This document shows, piece after piece, positions 33,453 through 40,713 of a stretch of DNA of 64,000 bases. This stretch comes from Hymenobacter frigidus (GTDB lineage Bacteria > Bacteroidota > Bacteroidia > Cytophagales > Hymenobacteraceae): positions 1 to 64,000 of the forward strand of contig NZ_BMGY01000009.1 of NCBI RefSeq assembly GCF_014640435.1. Direction: 5' to 3'. The notes below the pieces were generated by a model that had not been told where the DNA came from, ran no database searches, and was given only the letters and a program-made list of their open reading frames with translations. Both the position numbers and the translations under genes were made by a program. The stretch's first letter is position 1. Every line of letters begins with the position of its first letter.

Positions 33453-36400
33453 CTAGAAGTTGACTTGCACGCCGCCGATGACGGTGCGCACGTTGGGGTA
33501 AGAACCGTCGTCGACGCCGCGGCTGTAGAAGCCCGTGCCCGTCGTTTCTGGGTCGAAACCGGTGTACTTGGTGAAGGTCACCAGGTTGGTGCCCGTCACG
33601 TAGAACCGAACCGAACCCAGGCTCGGCACCTTGCTGCTCAGGCTCTTGGGGATAGTGTAGCCCAGCTGAATGTTCTTCATACGCAGGTAGTTACCGTTCT
33701 CAAGCCAGCGCGTGGTGTTGGCCAGCGAGTTTTGCCCGGCCGCGATGCCCAGGTTGCCAGCACCCCCGCCCTGCAGCAGGCGCGGCGTGGTGGTCGAAGG
33801 ATTGTTCGGCGACCACGGCGTTACGTCGGCGTCGTAGTTGTTGGGGCCGTTATAGCTCTCCAACGCCCGCTTGGCCACGTTGAACACCTTATTGCCCGAG
33901 GCGGACTGCCAGAACAGCGACAAGTCGAAGTTCTTGTAGCCAGCGTTCATATTCAAACCCAGCTGCAGCGTGGGAATGGCGCTGCCTGAGAAAGCCCGGT
34001 CGGCGTTGTCAATCTTGCCATCGCCGTTGAGGTCCTTGTAGCGCACGTCGCCGGGCGAGGCATAGGGCTGAATAATGGTGCCGTTCGACGATTTGTGGTT
34101 TTTAACCTCCTCCTGCGTCTGAAAGATGCCGTCGAACTGAATGAGGTAAAACTCACCTACCGAATGGCCTAGCTGCGTGCGGGTAGGCCCGTCGCCGCCA
34201 CCAATGACCCCTCCGATGACGGGTACCTGCGTCACTTCGTTTTTCACCGTGGTCAGCGCAAAGTCGGCACCGTAGGTGAAGGCCGCCTTGTTCTGATGGT
34301 AGCCCAGGGCTATTTCAACCCCTTTGTTCCGCAGGTTGCCGCCGTTCTGCACCGGGTCGCCGTCGAAATTGCCGAGGTAAGTAGGCACTTGTACATAGAC
34401 CAGTGCTTTGCGGGTATCAGCCACGTAGTAGTCGGCCGATAAGTTCAGGCGGTTGTCCAGCATGGCCAGGTCGAAGCCTATGTTTTTGGTGGCGCGTTCC
34501 TCCCACTGCACATCAGGACTGTTGAGGCGAATCTGGGCCTGGCCGTTCACAATCTGTTGCGTCGTGCCAATCACGTAATTGACGTTCGTTCCCACTGCCG
34601 CGTAGGGCAGATAATTGTTGTTTACAGACTCGTTGCCAATCACGCCGTAGCTGGCCCGCAGCTTTAGGTTGTTAATCTGAGGTACCGCGCCCTTGAAGAA
34701 GTCTTCTTCGCTGATGCGCCAGCCCAGCGAAGCCGCGCCAAAGTCGGCTTTCTGGTTCTGCTTGGCAAAGCGCGACGAGGCATCGCGGCGGCCGCTCAAC
34801 GAGAGCAGGTAGCGGTTCTTGAAATCGTAAGTGGCCTGGGTGAAATACGAGCGAATGCCGTACTGCGTTGAATTTCCCCGAATGGCACCTGGTTTGGAAC
34901 CAGCATCGAGCTGAAAGTAGTATTGAGGCGATGCGCCAAAGCCCGTTGCCCCCGCCTGCACGTTGTGCTGGTTGTAGCTCTGCACCCCGTAGCCCACTAG
35001 GGCGTTGATGTGGTTTTCGCCCAGGGCCTTGGTGAAGTTCAGCGTGTTCTCGGCCATCAGGTAGGTGTCGTAGCCCAAAAACTCGTTCAGCAATGCCGAG
35101 GTGATTTCCGTGTTCTGCCGGATGATGCCGGTTTTCTGCGCGTCCACGTTGGCGTAGGTGTGCAGGTTGAGGCCCACGTTCAGGCGGTAGGTCAGGAAGT
35201 CGAAAATCGATACGTCGGCGCTCATGTTACCCGCCAAGCGGTTTTCTGCCTGTTTGCGGCTCAGCAGCGTCTGTGCGCCCACCGGGTTGGTGGCGAAGGT
35301 GTTGAGCCGGGAGGTGCCCACGCCAAACCCGCCCTTCAGGTTGGTGGGGTCATACACCGGAATGCTCGGAATCATCAGTAGCACGTCGATGAATGGGAAG
35401 CCGTTGAGCAGCGTCGCGTTGGCGCGGCTCAGCTGCAGGTTTTCCTGAAACCGGAAGCGGCCCCGGCTGATGCCCGAATTCAGGCGCAGGCTGAACCGTT
35501 CGAAGTCCGGGCCTTTCACGATGCCCTGCTGGTGGAAGTAATCGCCCGAAATCAGGAAGTTGCTGGAGCTTTTCTCGCCGGTGCTGCCGCCGCCAAAGGT
35601 CACGTTGTAGTTTTCGCGCCGGCCCACTCGCAGGAACGCATCCTGCCAGTCGGTGTTCACGCTGGGGTCTAAGGTGCCGCCCTGCGACACCGGCACCGCG
35701 CCCGACAAGCTGCTCTGCCCGTTGTTGAGCGGGTCGAGGCCCGCGTTGCGGTACGCCACTACGGCGCGCTGGGCCCATTCGCTGGCGTTGGTCAGGTTGT
35801 ACTTCTTCCGCACCTGGTCGAAGCCCACGTAGCCGTTGGCGCTGATAGTAGGCGTGCCGGCCCGGCCTTTTTTGGTGGTAATTTGAATAACCCCGTTGGC
35901 GCCGCGGGAACCGTACACCGCCGTTGAGGAAGCGTCTTTGAGCACGGTCAGCGTTTCAATGTCGCTGGGGTTGAGGTTGCGCGCGTCGGTCGTCCACAGG
36001 CCATCAATCACATAAAGAGGGCTGGTGTCGGCCAGGCCCAGCGTGCCAATGCCCCGGATGGTCACCACCGGCGCGTCGCCGGGGCCGCCGCTACCGGCCA
36101 CGCTCACGCCAGGCGTCCGGCCTTGCAGCTGCTGCCCTACCGTGGGCACGGGCGTTTTGTTGGCTTCTTTCACGTCCAGACTGCTCGTGGCGCTGCTCAG
36201 GTTCTGGCGGTCCTGGGTGAGGTAGCCTACCACCACCACGTTGCTCAGGGCGGTGTTGTCCAGCACCAGGGCCATGTCGATGGTGCCGCGACTACCAACT
36301 GCCACTTCCTGTGCGGCATAGCCTACAAAGGAAAATACCAACGTAGCGCCATCGGGAGCCTCGATGCGGTAGCGGCCGTCGGCATCGGTTTGGGTGCCGG

Positions 36401-36611
36401 TGCTGGTGCCCTTCACGATAACGTTGACGCCGGGTAGGCCCGCGCCCTTTTCGTCGGTGATGCGCCCGGTTACCGGGCCCGCAACGGCGGCGCTGGCAAG
36501 CAGCGTCCTGTTTTCAGCAGGAGCGCCGGCCAAAAGCGGCTGGATTGGGAGGCAGCAGATGACGGCGGGAAGCAACAGCCGTCGCAGATTCTTAGGTACT
36601 GGCTTTTTCAT
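33453..36611 (-). CDS. SusC/RagA-family TonB-linked outer-membrane transporter
   Basis: A 1052-residue TonB-dependent porin. It has a signal peptide, a carboxypeptidase-regulatory-like domain (about 47-120; VTGRITDEKGAGLPGVNVIVKGT), a plug starting VVVVGYLTQDRQNLSSAT and containing VYGSRGANGVIQITTKKG, and a 22-strand barrel ending with the outer-membrane signature GGVQVNF (terminal Phe). It transports oligosaccharides captured by SusD into the periplasm using energy from TonB-ExbBD. It is the first gene of the core PUL. Two operator copies lie 28 and 123 bp before its ATG, which makes it the most heavily marked promoter in the window. Confidence 0.95.
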   Translation of the reverse strand: MKKPVPKNLRRLLLPAVICCLPIQPLLAGAPAENRTLLASAAVAGPVTGRITDEKGAGLPGVNVIVKGTSTGTQTDADGRYRIEAPDGATLVFSFVGYAAQEVAVGSRGTIDMALVLDNTALSNVVVVGYLTQDRQNLSSATSSLDVKEANKTPVPTVGQQLQGRTPGVSVAGSGGPGDAPVVTIRGIGTLGLADTSPLYVIDGLWTTDARNLNPSDIETLTVLKDASSTAVYGSRGANGVIQITTKKGRAGTPTISANGYVGFDQVRKKYNLTNASEWAQRAVVAYRNAGLDPLNNGQSSLSGAVPVSQGGTLDPSVNTDWQDAFLRVGRRENYNVTFGGGSTGEKSSSNFLISGDYFHQQGIVKGPDFERFSLRLNSGISRGRFRFQENLQLSRANATLLNGFPFIDVLLMIPSIPVYDPTNLKGGFGVGTSRLNTFATNPVGAQTLLSRKQAENRLAGNMSADVSIFDFLTYRLNVGLNLHTYANVDAQKTGIIRQNTEITSALLNEFLGYDTYLMAENTLNFTKALGENHINALVGYGVQSYNQHNVQAGATGFGASPQYYFQLDAGSKPGAIRGNSTQYGIRSYFTQATYDFKNRYLLSLSGRRDASSRFAKQNQKADFGAASLGWRISEEDFFKGAVPQINNLKLRASYGVIGNESVNNNYLPYAAVGTNVNYVIGTTQQIVNGQAQIRLNSPDVQWEERATKNIGFDLAMLDNRLNLSADYYVADTRKALVYVQVPTYLGNFDGDPVQNGGNLRNKGVEIALGYHQNKAAFTYGADFALTTVKNEVTQVPVIGGVIGGGDGPTRTQLGHSVGEFYLIQFDGIFQTQEEVKNHKSSNGTIIQPYASPGDVRYKDLNGDGKIDNADRAFSGSAIPTLQLGLNMNAGYKNFDLSLFWQSASGNKVFNVAKRALESYNGPNNYDADVTPWSPNNPSTTTPRLLQGGGAGNLGIAAGQNSLANTTRWLENGNYLRMKNIQLGYTIPKSLSSKVPSLGSVRFYVTGTNLVTFTKYTGFDPETTGTGFYSRGVDDGSYPNVRTVIGGVQVNF

Positions 36612-36639
36612 AAGCTAGGTGGGGATTTTGGTGGGACCA

Positions 36640-36655
36640 ACACAATCGTTTGTGT
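36640..36655. promoter_or_regulatory. Putative LacI-family operator 5 (susC proximal)
   Basis: ACACAATCGTTTGTGT, one base away from the perfect palindrome at 5254, located 28 bp before the susC ATG. Binding here would overlap the start of the transcript. Confidence 0.75.
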
Positions 36656-36734
36656 AAAGATGCAAAAAAAAAGTTCAGTGGTTACCTATTACGGAAATTT
36701 AGTTAAAAATTTGCTTTGTGTGGGCTTTATTAAA

Positions 36735-36750
36735 ACACAAACGATTGTGC
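36735..36750. promoter_or_regulatory. Putative LacI-family operator 6 (susC distal)
   Basis: ACACAAACGATTGTGC, 123 bp before the susC ATG. Its centre is 95 bp from that of operator 5, about nine helical turns, so dimers bound at both sites would face the same side of the DNA. Confidence 0.7.
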
Positions 36751-36947
36751 TTACAAGCAAAAGAATGGGGTAAATGGCCTTCAACTAGGTTGACAACCCT
36801 TTTTGTAATGGTGACCAGAATGCTGGCTTGGCGATTTTAAGAACCGGCGGGTAAAGCTAATGAATGCATCACACACCATTAACTTTCTGTTCGGCCTTCT
36901 TATAGCCGTGGAGAATAAAATTAAGCAGAGCCCTGCGGCCAGCTATA

Positions 36948-37193
36948 CTAGAGACCCAACGCGACCTGCAGGTACTTAGTAGCGCGTGATGCTGAAGCGG
37001 CTGATACCCCGGTTTTGGCCATAGATAAGCCTTTTTCGAGCGCTTTCCGGACTTTGGCGAGGTTCTCGACGTCCAAACCTTTGGGCCAACCGATGTGCTT
37101 TTGCGCAATGCGGGTTTCCGTGAGGCGTATTGGGCTCACCAAACTACTAATACCTTTCTGGCTAATCAAGCAAACAGGCACACTAACGGGCAC
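36948..37193 (-). pseudogene. Possible decayed recombinase (C-terminal HTH) fragment
   Basis: The 81-codon frame contains WPKGLDVENLAKVRKALEKG followed by LSMAKTGVSAASASRA, which resembles the C-terminal helix-turn-helix region of serine recombinases/resolvases (pattern GRPKG... KALEKG-S... GVS-AT). No catalytic domain is present, the motif spacing is imperfect, and the frame reads into unrelated sequence, so at best it is a remnant. It lies in the 637-bp gene-free stretch between the susC promoter and the 3' end of tRNA-Asn. A short conserved hypothetical protein or chance cannot be excluded. Confidence 0.3.
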
Positions 37194-37200
37194 ACCAAAA

Positions 37201-37239
37201 AAAATCCCCTTGTAAACGCTTAGTTTACAAGGGGATTTT
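37201..37239. terminator. tRNA-Asn terminator
   Basis: Perfect 17-bp stem (AAAATCCCCTTGTAAAC and its complement) with a 5-nt loop, just 3' of tRNA-Asn on the minus strand. On that strand the hairpin runs into eight consecutive T residues, a classic intrinsic terminator. Confidence 0.88.
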
Positions 37240-37248
37240 AATTTTTAG

Positions 37249-37322
37249 CGCTCCCTCCTGGGCTCGAACCAGGGACCCTCTGATTAACAGTCAGATGCTC
37301 TAACCGGCTGAGCTAAGGAAGC
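37249..37322 (-). tRNA. tRNA-Asn (GTT)
   Basis: The minus strand folds as a complete cloverleaf: acceptor GCTTCCT paired with AGGGAGC, D-arm GCTC...GAGC, anticodon stem TCTGA...TCAGA with loop CTGTTAA (anticodon GTT), T-arm CCTGG-TTCGAGC-CCAGG, and discriminator G as expected for tRNA-Asn. CCA is not encoded. Confidence 0.97.
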
Positions 37323-37433
37323 AATTGCTTACCCGAAACCCGGTTGTTGTTGTTTCGGACTGCAAACTTACGACCTTCTCTAAAAAGGTACAAGCCGAAA
37401 CGAGTTTATTTTCCTAAAAAGTTACCTGATGGG

Positions 37434-37883
37434 TTAATTTGTGATGTTGAGCAACGTCCCCTGCAGGCTGGTGCTGTACTGCTTCAACGGGCGAGGACTG
37501 GGGCCACCGGTGATTTGCCCCCGCAAATCGAACTGCGAATTGCAGCAGGAATCGCGCAGAAACAGCCGCGAGTTGCGGTCCAGGCTCACCAAGGCGCACG
37601 CATCGTATGGGCGGTAGGGGCAATTGCGCTCAAAGGCCAAATAGACCCCCGCACGCTCTCGTACCACAACTACGCCCTTTACACCGCCATCGCCGGCGGG
37701 CCCTTGCACCGGCAGGGTTACGGCCCCGTTATCGGCGCGCAGGGCAGCGTACTGCTGGTTGGTGATGTTGATGCTAAGATTTACCGACGCGTAGGGTATC
37801 AGCGGCTGGTCATCGTTTTTCGACCCGCAGGCCGCGGTAATCAGGAGTGAGCAAATAGCGAGCAGGAAGGATAGGCGGCGCAT
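37434..37883 (-). CDS. Rieske-fold-like lipoprotein lacking the canonical ligands
   Basis: A 149-residue lipoprotein (start MRRLSF; lipobox ITAAC, Cys19). The C-terminal half looks like a Rieske domain: AFERNCPYRPYDAC, then DSCCNSQFDLRGQITGGPSPRPLKQY, where the last part is the family-typical G-P-x-x-R-P-L-x-x-Y ending. The ligand pattern C-x-H...C-x-x-H is not kept: the positions read C88-P-Y and C113-C-N-S-Q, so both His are missing and a normal 2Fe-2S cluster is unlikely. Extra Cys (C96, C114) could form disulphides. It lies between tRNA-Asn and the hydroxyacyl-CoA dehydrogenase gene. The fold assignment is from pattern only. Confidence 0.65.
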   Translation of the reverse strand: MRRLSFLLAICSLLITAACGSKNDDQPLIPYASVNLSINITNQQYAALRADNGAVTLPVQGPAGDGGVKGVVVVRERAGVYLAFERNCPYRPYDACALVSLDRNSRLFLRDSCCNSQFDLRGQITGGPSPRPLKQYSTSLQGTLLNITN

Positions 37884-37966
37884 AGTTGATGAATAGGCGA
37901 TAGAGAGCAGCAGGCAGATGGTCCGTGGCACTTCGAGCGGCACCTGAGGCCGCAGCATTTCGTGGC

Positions 37967-38818
37967 TTAAGAATAATCGTAAAACCCGCGGCCGGTTTTG
38001 CGGCCGTGGTGGCCGGCGTCCACCTTTTGCTGCTGAATGCGGCTGGGCCGGAACTTGGCGTCTTGGTGGAAAGAGGCGAACATGGCGCTGGTCACCGCGA
38101 AATTGGTGTCGACCCCAATCAAATCCATCAACCGAAACGGGCCCATTTTGAATCCACTGGCCTGAAGCAGCTCATCAACGAGCTCAAACGACGCCACCTG
38201 CTCTTCCACAATTTTTAGGCTTTCCACGTAATAGTGCCGAGCCACGCGGTTCACGATGAATCCGGGCGCATCGGCGGCCCGCACCGGCGTTTTGCCCAGC
38301 CGGCGGGCCAGGGCTTCCACGGCATCGGTAACGGCGGGGGCAGTGGCCACGCCGCTGATTACCTCCACCAGGGCCATCAGGGGCGCGGGATTGAAGAAAT
38401 GCAGGCCCACCACGCGCTCCGGGTGTGGCACTGGCGCCGCTAGCTGCGTAATGGGCAACGACGACGTGTTGGAGGCCAGAATAGTAGTGGGCCCGTTGAG
38501 CGCCGCCAGCTCCCGAAACAGCTGGTGCTTCACGTCGAGGCGCTCCACCACGGCTTCAATAATGAGGTCGGCCTGCACCACGGCCATATCCGTGGTGAGG
38601 GTGAGGCGGCTCAGCGCCGCGCTGCGGGCTTCGGCCGTGAGCTTGTTTTTCTCCACCAACTTACCCAAACCAGCGGTAATGGCCGCGTGGGCTTTCTCGA
38701 GTGCCGCGGGATTGAGGTCGAACAGAATCGTGGGCAGGCCGTGCTGAATGCCCAATTGGGCAATGCCCAAGCCCATGGTGCCCGCTCCGACGACGGCTAA
38801 AGTCTGGATTTCATTCAT
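37967..38818 (-). CDS. 3-hydroxyacyl-CoA (3-hydroxybutyryl-CoA) dehydrogenase
   Basis: A 283-residue NAD-dependent dehydrogenase oxidising L-3-hydroxyacyl-CoA. The Rossmann motif is VVGAGTMGLGIAQLG at the N-terminus. ASNTSSLPITQLA and GLHFFNPAPLMALVEVI carry the catalytic His, with the partner Glu in VEVISG. The C-terminal domain contains FIVNRVARHYYVESLKIVEEQ and ends with GHHGRKTGRGFYDY. The length is normal for the single-domain bacterial enzyme (Hbd/PaaH type). The start at 38818 (MNEIQTL) directly precedes the Rossmann fold. It is separated from ftsY by a hairpin. Confidence 0.93.
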   Translation of the reverse strand: MNEIQTLAVVGAGTMGLGIAQLGIQHGLPTILFDLNPAALEKAHAAITAGLGKLVEKNKLTAEARSAALSRLTLTTDMAVVQADLIIEAVVERLDVKHQLFRELAALNGPTTILASNTSSLPITQLAAPVPHPERVVGLHFFNPAPLMALVEVISGVATAPAVTDAVEALARRLGKTPVRAADAPGFIVNRVARHYYVESLKIVEEQVASFELVDELLQASGFKMGPFRLMDLIGVDTNFAVTSAMFASFHQDAKFRPSRIQQQKVDAGHHGRKTGRGFYDYS

Positions 38819-38831
38819 GGCACGAAGGTAA

Positions 38832-38872
38832 ACGGCCCGTCCCGGCAAGCGTGGCTTGCTGGGACGGGCCGT
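38832..38872. terminator. Terminator-like hairpin between ftsY and the dehydrogenase gene
   Basis: 19-bp arms (ACGGCCCGTCCCGGCAAGC) with one mismatch and a GTG loop; the + strand continues CCTGTTTTTT. It lies between two minus-strand genes and could act as terminator for ftsY despite the T-run being on the other side. Confidence 0.6.
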
Positions 38873-38902
38873 CCTGTTTTTTGGCTTGATTTACGAAAAC
38901 GC

Positions 38903-39874
38903 CTACTTTTTAAACAGCGAATTCACGAACGTGTGCCGGTCAAACAGCTGCAAATCGGTCATCTTCTCCCCCACCCCAATGTAGCGCACGGGAATGCTGA
39001 ATTGGTCGGAAATGCCGATTACCACGCCGCCCCGGGCCGTGCCGTCGAGCTTAGTGATGGCCAGGGCCGTGACTTCGGTGGCTTTGGTGAACTCCTTGGC
39101 CTGCAGGAAGGCATTCTGGCCGGTGCTGCCGTCCAGCACCAACAGCACCTCGTGCGGGGCGTCGGGCAGCACCTTCTGCATCACGCGCTTGATTTTACTC
39201 AACTCGTTCATCAGGTTCACCTTGTTGTGCAGGCGGCCGGCCGTGTCGATGATGACCACGTCGGCTCCCATCTCCACGCCTTTCTGCACGGCATCGTAGG
39301 CCACAGAGGCGGGGTCGGTGTTCATGCCGTGGCTTACCACGGGCACGCCCACGCGCTGCCCCCAGATGATGAGTTGGTCAACCGCGGCGGCCCGGAATGT
39401 ATCGGCCGCGCCCAGCACCACCTTCTTGCCCGCCGAGTGGAAGCGGTGGGCCAGCTTGCCGATGGTCGTGGTTTTGCCCACGCCATTCACGCCCACCACC
39501 ATAATTACGTAGGGCTGCCCGGTAGTACCGGCGCGGTCCAGCACGGCGGTAGAGCCGGAATTGTTGTCTTCCAGCAAGGCCACAATTTCCTCGCGCAGGA
39601 TGCGGTCCAGCTCGGAGGTGCTCACGTATTTGTCGCGGGCCACGCGGGCCTCAATGCGGTCAATGACCTTCACCGTGGTGTCGATGCCCACGTCGGCGTG
39701 CACCAGCAGCGTCTCCAAATCGTCGAGCATGGCCTCGTCCACGGTGCTTTTGCCCACCACGGCCTTACTCAGCTGCTCGAAGAAGTTGGTTTTGGTCTTT
39801 TCCAGGCCCGCGTCCAGCGAGGCTTGCTGCGCGGTACTTTCCTTGTCCTTTTTAAAAAAATCGAAGAGGCCCAT
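38903..39874 (-). CDS. ftsY: Signal recognition particle receptor FtsY
   Basis: A 323-residue SRP GTPase that docks ribosome-SRP complexes at the membrane translocon. It has a short N-terminal region ([13 protein letters not shown]) instead of the long acidic domain of E. coli, then the NG domain: [16 protein letters not shown] (P-loop), [31 protein letters not shown], and [10 protein letters not shown]. It ends [22 protein letters not shown] as in other bacteria. It sits in the conserved Bacteroidota neighbourhood of rpmG and DUF4295 but is separated from them by a terminator and a degenerate repeat. Confidence 0.97.
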   Translation of the reverse strand: MGLFDFFKKDKESTAQQASLDAGLEKTKTNFFEQLSKAVVGKSTVDEAMLDDLETLLVHADVGIDTTVKVIDRIEARVARDKYVSTSELDRILREEIVALLEDNNSGSTAVLDRAGTTGQPYVIMVVGVNGVGKTTTIGKLAHRFHSAGKKVVLGAADTFRAAAVDQLIIWGQRVGVPVVSHGMNTDPASVAYDAVQKGVEMGADVVIIDTAGRLHNKVNLMNELSKIKRVMQKVLPDAPHEVLLVLDGSTGQNAFLQAKEFTKATEVTALAITKLDGTARGGVVIGISDQFSIPVRYIGVGEKMTDLQLFDRHTFVNSLFKK

Positions 39875-39884
39875 GGGGGTTCTG

Positions 39885-40015
39885 TCATACTGAGCTTGCG
39901 AAGCACCTTGTCACGTCCGCAGGACTCTAATTGATAACTCTGTAAGAAGCAGCTTCAATGAAATGCTTCCTTGACTAATGCCGGCTTTCAGTTCGTCAGC
40001 ATGACAAAAGTCAGC
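39885..40015. repeat. Degenerate long-hairpin repeat upstream of ftsY
   Basis: The stretch begins GTCATACTGAGCTTGCGAAGC and ends with TTCAGTTCGTCAGCATGAC, weakly complementary ends with the same GTCAT...ATGAC termini as the clear copies. It appears to be a decayed member of the family in the ftsY leader. Confidence 0.45.
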
Positions 40016-40036
40016 ATGACAGACGGTATTACACGC

Positions 40037-40064
40037 AAAAAGTCCCACGAAGGTGGGACTTTTT
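40037..40064. terminator. Terminator after DUF4295 gene
   Basis: Stem AAAAAGTCCCA / TGGGACTTTTT (11 bp) with loop CGAAGG; T-rich on both strands. It lies 33 bp after the DUF4295 stop codon (minus strand) and ends the rpmG-DUF4295 transcript before ftsY. Confidence 0.85.
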
Positions 40065-40096
40065 AAACTTTTACGAAGCCGAAGCCGGCAGGCAAC

Positions 40097-40261
40097 TTAT
40101 TTGTTGCCGGTGGCCAGGTACTCCTGCACTTTGTCGAGGAGCACCATCTCCTCGCGGAAGGTGTAGGCACCGGTTTTCTCCGATTTAACGGCCCGAATTA
40201 CCTTTGCCCAGTTCTTGGCGTTCTCTGTGGTTTTCAGAGTTGCAACTACTTTCTTAGCCAT
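40097..40261 (-). CDS. DUF4295 small basic protein
   Basis: A 54-residue basic protein read as MAKKVVATLKTTENAKNWAK at its N-terminus and ending VQEYLATGNK. It matches the Bacteroidota-specific DUF4295 family, always a short protein found next to rpmG. The function is not established; the location suggests a ribosome-linked role. It starts 8 bp after the rpmG stop, so the two are co-transcribed. Confidence 0.9.
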   Translation of the reverse strand: MAKKVVATLKTTENAKNWAKVIRAVKSEKTGAYTFREEMVLLDKVQEYLATGNK

Positions 40262-40269
40262 TGTTCAGG

Positions 40270-40452
40270 TTATTTAATTTCCTTGTGAACGGTCATTTTC
40301 CGCATAATCGGGTTGAATTTCTTCAGCTCGATGCGCTCAGGGGTGTTCTTGCGGTTCTTGGTGGTGATGTAGCGCGAGGTGCCGGGCAGCCCCGAGGTTT
40401 TATGCTCGGTGCATTCCATGATAACCTGCACCCGGTTTCCTTTCTTGGCCAT
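40270..40452 (-). CDS. rpmG: 50S ribosomal protein L33
   Basis: A 60-residue L33 protein ([20 protein letters not shown], then [20 protein letters not shown]). It is a component of the large subunit near the E site. It retains only one of the Cys positions of zinc-binding L33 forms, so it is a Cys-minus type. It is followed by DUF4295 after 8 bp. L28 (rpmB), normally its direct upstream neighbour in Bacteroidota, is displaced to 42617-42856. Confidence 0.96.
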   Translation of the reverse strand: MAKKGNRVQVIMECTEHKTSGLPGTSRYITTKNRKNTPERIELKKFNPIMRKMTVHKEIK

Positions 40453-40590
40453 CTCGACGGGGGTGTGTGTTTTTAAATTTAGGACTGCAAAGGTACATGT
40501 CTTTTTGGAAACGACAAAAGAATGTTGCGCAACTTTCAGTCGGATAAGCAGAAGTGAGGCAACGTGGCATCCCTTAGGTGAACAAGAAAG

Positions 40591-40678
40591 GTCCTGCTGA
40601 GCGCTGCCGAAGCATCTCCACTGTGGAAGTAACTAATTATTCACGAGGCAGCGAGGCTTCGGCGGCGCTCAACAGGAC
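40591..40678. repeat. Long-hairpin intergenic repeat (copy C)
   Basis: 23-bp arms, GTCCTGCTGAGCGCTGCCG at the left, with a few mismatches to the right arm ending CGCTCAACAGGAC, and a 42-nt spacer. It lies between the aminopeptidase gene and rpmG. Confidence 0.75.
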
Positions 40679-40713
40679 GTGCGGATTGGAATAGACCTCA
40701 AAGTCCCACGCTG

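Noticed and set aside
36869-37108. A second minus-strand frame overlapping the possible recombinase remnant.
   Set aside because: Low complexity with no recognisable motif; it looks like a shadow frame.
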